A stretch of 26,883 nucleotides of DNA from JBFHES01 sp041584015 (lineage in GTDB: Bacteria; Bacteroidota; Bacteroidia; Bacteroidales; M50B96). The stretch spans positions 1 to 26,883 of the forward strand of contig JBFHES010000032.1 in assembly GCA_041584015.1 (NCBI GenBank). Reading direction: 5' to 3'. A program made the position numbers and the translations under genes. Shown here one piece after another: positions 23,657-26,883 of this stretch (position 1 is the first letter of the stretch; every line of letters starts with the position of its first letter). The notes under the pieces were generated by a model, which was not told the DNA's origin, searched no databases, and saw only the letters and a list, made by a program, of their open reading frames with translations.

Positions 23657-25684
23657 CTATTGCTTTCTGAATACCTGAACAGCTCTATTTACATTGTACA
23701 CTTTTAGGCTGCTTACCCCTGTTTCCTTATTTTCGAAACTGAAGTATTTGGTACTCTCATCTATTCTGCCAAATCCGCCATATTCACGTCCATCGCTATT
23801 AAGTATAAGCTCATAGCTGCCAGCTTCGTGAATAGGAAACTCATAATCCATTACCGAAAGGTTCACGTGGAAGTTAAACACGAATAACAGACCGCCCCGC
23901 TCAAACACAATTGTTTTGTTCCAGTCGTCGTTGTTCAGCAGCTGCGGATATGGTGCATTTAACAAATTAAAATCTACTGCCAGCTGCAACATCATCCTGT
24001 CCCACTTTGCCAGATACTGATACTTTAACTGCGGATTATCGAGCAAGGACCATTGCCTGCGAGCATGGTAGTAGCTCCAGTTATTACCTTCACGCGGAAA
24101 GTCGATCCACTCGGGATGTCCGAACTCATTACCCATAAAATTCATATAAGCATTTCCTCCCAGGGCGATCGTAAACAAACGTATCATTTTGTGCAAAGCA
24201 ATGCCTCTGTCAACAACAGGATGCTGATCGGAGACACTCATATTGTAATACATCTCCTTATCCATTAATCTAAATGCGATGGTTTTATCGCCTACCAATG
24301 CCTGGTCGTGCGACTCGGCATATGCAACTGTTTTGTCATCGAACTTACGATCGAGAATTGTTTGATACAATTGATGAATGTCCCATTGCTCATCAGGTTG
24401 TTCTTTCAGTAGTTTAATCCAATAATCAGGAATGCCCATCGCCAAACGATAATCGTAGCCAATGCCGCCTTCATGAATTGGCTGGCACAAACCTGGCATT
24501 CCGCTCACATCTTCTGCAATAGATACAGCTTTTGGGTTTATGGTATGAATCAGTTTATTGGCCAATTGCAGATAGGTAATTGCGTCGTACTCTACGCCCT
24601 GATTAAAATATTTTTCGCGCGTAAATGGCATGTCGTAGCCGTGGTGCCAATAAAGAATAGAACCAACGCCATCGAAACGGTATCCATCAAAATGAAATTC
24701 TTTTTGCCAGAATTTAATATTCGAAAGCAAAAACTGTAACACTTCGGTTTTCCCGTAATCAAATATTTTTGAGTCCCACGAAGGATGTTCTCCCCGTTCG
24801 CCCGGATGAAAGTACTGATCATCGCTTCCATCAAATTCATTCAAACCTTCGTTAATATTCTTTACCGTATGCGAATGCACGATGTCCATAATTACACCAA
24901 TACCTTGTTGATGCGCTGCCTTAATCAGGTCTTTTAATTCTTCCGGAGTGCCAAAACGCGATGAAGCCGCAAAGAGACTGGAAACATGATAACCAAAACT
25001 TCCATAATATGGATGCTCGGCAATGGCCATAATTTGAATGATGTTGTATCCTGCATTTTTAATGCGTGGCAATATCTGATCCTGAAACTCCTTATAAGTT
25101 CCAACGGCGTCCTTCTCCTGTGCCATACCAATATGACACTCGTATATGAGCGGATTCTTAATATCTGCCAGTTTAAATTTGTCGCCTTCCCAATTGTATT
25201 TTTTCGGCGTCCATAATTGTGCACTAAAATCCTTGGTTTGCTCGTCTTGCACAACTCTTTTAATATAAGCCGGAATTCGATAATGCTCGCCTTTATCAGA
25301 ATGAACAATTACCTTAAACAAGCTACCGTGCACAAAGCTTTCTTTGTACGAAGCCTCATCCAGAAACAATTCCCAAACGCCGTAATCATTGCGTTTTAGC
25401 GGATGGCTATCTTTATTCCAATTATTAAAATCGCCTGTTAAAAAAAGCTGATGCGCTTTTGGTGCCCATTCTCTGTAGTACCAGCCTTTTAACTTACTGT
25501 TGTAGTTAACGCCAAAATACTTATATCCATCAGCAAATTTGCTAAGGCTGCCATAGTTCATTTCTATTTCGCTCAAGCGATTTTTATAGCGCATGTATCT
25601 ATCAAAAATATCTTGCTGAACTGGCTCTAACCAAGGATCTTTGTTGACAATCGCTAGCTTTCTATATTTTATATTGGTACTCAT
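23657..25684 (-). CDS. glgB: 1,4-alpha-glucan branching enzyme, eukaryote-like type
   Basis: The enzyme forms alpha-1,6 branches in glycogen. The 675-residue protein has an N-terminal helix, a CBM48 domain (about 65-160), the GH13 catalytic barrel and a C-terminal beta domain. Catalytic residues are visible: nucleophile D338 in GYRFDGVGS, acid-base E391 in IAEDVSG, and D460 in YAESHDQ, with the DIVHSH strand at 267-272. Overall it follows the GH13_8 (GBE1-like) rather than the classical bacterial GlgB layout, which is common in Bacteroidota. The predicted start ATG is at 25684. It is divergent from the SpoU methyltransferase gene and upstream of the radical SAM gene. No glycogen synthase or phosphorylase lies nearby. 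Confidence 0.96.
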   Translation of the reverse strand: MSTNIKYRKLAIVNKDPWLEPVQQDIFDRYMRYKNRLSEIEMNYGSLSKFADGYKYFGVNYNSKLKGWYYREWAPKAHQLFLTGDFNNWNKDSHPLKRNDYGVWELFLDEASYKESFVHGSLFKVIVHSDKGEHYRIPAYIKRVVQDEQTKDFSAQLWTPKKYNWEGDKFKLADIKNPLIYECHIGMAQEKDAVGTYKEFQDQILPRIKNAGYNIIQIMAIAEHPYYGSFGYHVSSLFAASSRFGTPEELKDLIKAAHQQGIGVIMDIVHSHTVKNINEGLNEFDGSDDQYFHPGERGEHPSWDSKIFDYGKTEVLQFLLSNIKFWQKEFHFDGYRFDGVGSILYWHHGYDMPFTREKYFNQGVEYDAITYLQLANKLIHTINPKAVSIAEDVSGMPGLCQPIHEGGIGYDYRLAMGIPDYWIKLLKEQPDEQWDIHQLYQTILDRKFDDKTVAYAESHDQALVGDKTIAFRLMDKEMYYNMSVSDQHPVVDRGIALHKMIRLFTIALGGNAYMNFMGNEFGHPEWIDFPREGNNWSYYHARRQWSLLDNPQLKYQYLAKWDRMMLQLAVDFNLLNAPYPQLLNNDDWNKTIVFERGGLLFVFNFHVNLSVMDYEFPIHEAGSYELILNSDGREYGGFGRIDESTKYFSFENKETGVSSLKVYNVNRAVQVFRKQ

Positions 25685-25786
25685 GTAATTCTACTTTGAA
25701 TTTATACAGACAAGATAGTCAATTAAAAGTTGTGACTAATTAGTTTTTCCGAATGATTAAGTGCAGATGCATCCTACATATTCTCT

Positions 25787-25794
25787 TATCTTTG
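25787..25794 (+). promoter_or_regulatory. Candidate -7 promoter box for the SpoU methyltransferase gene
   Basis: TATCTTTG matches TAnnTTTG exactly and lies 16 bases before the ATG at 25811, implying a very short leader. No -33 TTG at the preferred distance. Confidence 0.55.
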
Positions 25795-25810
25795 CCTAAC
25801 AATAGGCGAT

Positions 25811-26554
25811 ATGTTAAGTAAATCTAAAATAAAACTCATCAATTCTCTGCGCGTAAAAAAGTATCGCGACAGCGAAAACCTTTTTGTTGTGGAGAGCAAC
25901 AAACTTGCAAACGAAGTCCTGCACTCGTCTTTCACAATTCGTTTTGTTGTTGCGACAGGTAAATGGCTCGAAAAAAACGAAATTGATTCGAAACACGAAC
26001 TCATTGAAGTAAGCGAACAGGAGTTCAAAAAAATATCCTCACAAACTACTCCGCAGCAAATTCTGATTGTTCTTGAAAAGCCTGAATTTGATTTAAACAT
26101 AGCCAAACTTGAAAATGAGCTGTACTTTGTTTTAGATGATATTCAGGATCCGGGAAACCTGGGGACAATTATACGTTTATCCGATTGGTACGGCATGAAG
26201 CATGTAATTTGCTCTCACGAAACAGCTGATGTATTCAACCATAAAACCATTCAATCAACCATGGGCGCTTTTTTAAGAACTCAAGTTCATTATGTTGATT
26301 TGGTTGAATTCTTTGAGCAAGTAAAAAACACACCGGTTTACGGAACATTTATGGATGGCGAAAATATTCACCAAACCAAGCTTAGCAGCAACGGCGCCAT
26401 CATTCTCGGTAACGAGGGCAACGGTATTTCAGGTAAACTGGCGCAGCACATTAACAAGCGCATTAGCATTCCGAAAATTGGAACCGAAGGACCAGAGTCG
26501 CTGAATGTTGCAATAGCAGCAGCCATTGTAGTTTCAGAATTCCGCAGAGGCTAA
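25811..26554 (+). CDS. SpoU/TrmH-family RNA 2'-O-methyltransferase
   Basis: The 247-residue protein has an N-terminal substrate-binding domain (about 1-95, RVKKYRDSENLFVVESNK) and a C-terminal SPOUT knotted domain. The three SpoU motifs are present: motif 1 DPGNLGTIIR (113-122) with the catalytic arginine R122, motif 2 ILGNEGNGIS (198-207), and motif 3 ESLNVAIAAAI (229-239). The family methylates the ribose of rRNA or tRNA; the exact target cannot be deduced, though the two-domain layout resembles RlmB or TsnR-type rRNA enzymes. It converges on hydF with 6 bases between stops. It is divergent from glgB. Confidence 0.93.
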   Translation: MLSKSKIKLINSLRVKKYRDSENLFVVESNKLANEVLHSSFTIRFVVATGKWLEKNEIDSKHELIEVSEQEFKKISSQTTPQQILIVLEKPEFDLNIAKLENELYFVLDDIQDPGNLGTIIRLSDWYGMKHVICSHETADVFNHKTIQSTMGAFLRTQVHYVDLVEFFEQVKNTPVYGTFMDGENIHQTKLSSNGAIILGNEGNGISGKLAQHINKRISIPKIGTEGPESLNVAIAAAIVVSEFRRG

Positions 26555-26560
26555 ATCAGC

Positions 26561-26883
26561 CTACAAATAATCGAGATTACCTTTATCAACCTTAACAAAT
26601 GGTTTAACGGCGCGTTCGAAAATTCCTTGCACATAGGCTATCGACATCCCATAATTAGAAACAGGAATACCAGCATCAATGGCAGGTTTCAAGCGGTTGT
26701 GAATTTGCTTACGTGTAATCATACAACCACCACATTGAATGACCATGGCGTAATCAGTAATTTTATTTGGCAACTTATCTAATCCGGCTACAACCTCGTA
26801 CTCTAACTTTTTACCCGTGAAATTTGAGATCCATCGTGGCATTTTTACTCGTCCAATATCATCACAGGCAACATGATGATTGC
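26561..26883 (-). CDS. hydF: [FeFe]-hydrogenase H-cluster maturation GTPase HydF, C-terminal part
   Basis: The reading frame enters from beyond the window end and covers about the last 107 residues. HydF is the scaffold GTPase that assembles the diiron subcluster of [FeFe]-hydrogenases. Visible are the NHH stretch (preceded by a codon ending in GC, fitting cysteine), DDIGRVKMPRW, and the cluster-binding IQCGGCMITRKQIHNRLKPAIDAGIPVSNYGMSIAYVQGI. About 45 residues separate the histidine from the CGGC motif, within the family's C-x-H-x(44-53)-H-C-x-x-C pattern, with glutamine in the place of the second histidine. The internal ATG at 26842 is not a gene start. The GTPase domain lies outside the window. 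The organism should therefore have [FeFe]-hydrogenase and live anaerobically at least in part. Confidence 0.92.
   Translation of the reverse strand, partial: NHHVACDDIGRVKMPRWISNFTGKKLEYEVVAGLDKLPNKITDYAMVIQCGGCMITRKQIHNRLKPAIDAGIPVSNYGMSIAYVQGIFERAVKPFVKVDKGNLDYL

Noticed and set aside
25735..25744. ACTAATTAGT palindrome upstream of glgB as a third BlaI operator
   Set aside because: It has related arms but lacks the four-base spacer of the two proposed operators, and lies in AT-rich sequence where such palindromes arise by chance.
1..26883. CRISPR array, prophage, insertion sequence or integrative element
   Set aside because: No regular repeat-spacer pattern, transposase, integrase or phage gene is visible; gene content and composition are uniform.

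Overview
The window comes from a Bacteroidota chromosome, most likely an anaerobic or facultative marine-type member of the Bacteroidales/Marinilabiliales. Evidence for this is the low GC content, the absence of Shine-Dalgarno sequences, repeated TAnnTTTG -7 promoter boxes, a type IX secretion C-terminal sorting domain, an SusC-like/OMP_b-brl_3 outer-membrane protein, an S46 dipeptidyl peptidase, a eukaryote-type glycogen branching enzyme, and the C-terminus of the [FeFe]-hydrogenase maturase HydF. The species cannot be named from this sequence alone. There is no sign of phage, insertion sequence, integrase or CRISPR, and the region reads as ordinary core chromosome.

Layout. Positions 1-843 hold the tail of a histidine kinase and its OmpR-type response regulator. 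Positions 856-4608 hold, on the minus strand, a tRNA-Leu(UAG) with its own terminator, then trigger factor, ClpP and ClpX: a protein-folding and proteolysis cluster transcribed tig, clpP, clpX. Positions 4724-6549 carry two divergent exported proteins: a thioredoxin-like protein with a T9SS sorting domain and a DUF3108 protein. Positions 6617-8548 hold efp with a full promoter and terminator, then a GAF-SpoIIE phosphatase. A small unknown protein (8578-8805, minus) and a TonB-receptor-like outer-membrane protein follow. That protein's stop codon overlaps the stop codon of the convergent deoC.

Positions 12238-16558 are the most interesting part: a minus-strand operon of a BlaI-family repressor, an M56 (BlaR1-like) membrane metallopeptidase fused to a TonB C-terminal domain, and an FtsX/MacB-type ABC permease, closed by a strong terminator. 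Its promoter carries two 16-bp palindromes of the form AACTAAnnnnTTAGTT exactly 20 bp apart. One lies between the -33 and -7 boxes and the other overlaps the -33 box, so this is a readable predicted operator. A small membrane zinc-ribbon protein is transcribed divergently.

Positions 16956-20976 carry two divergent exported peptidases (M14 carboxypeptidase-like and S46 DPP7-type). Positions 21014-22673 carry lipA and lipB, separated by a REP-like palindrome; lipoate synthesis is therefore encoded as a pair. Positions 22719-25684 (minus) carry glgB followed closely by a PflX-like (COG1313) radical SAM protein. A SpoU-type RNA methyltransferase and the 3' part of hydF finish the window.
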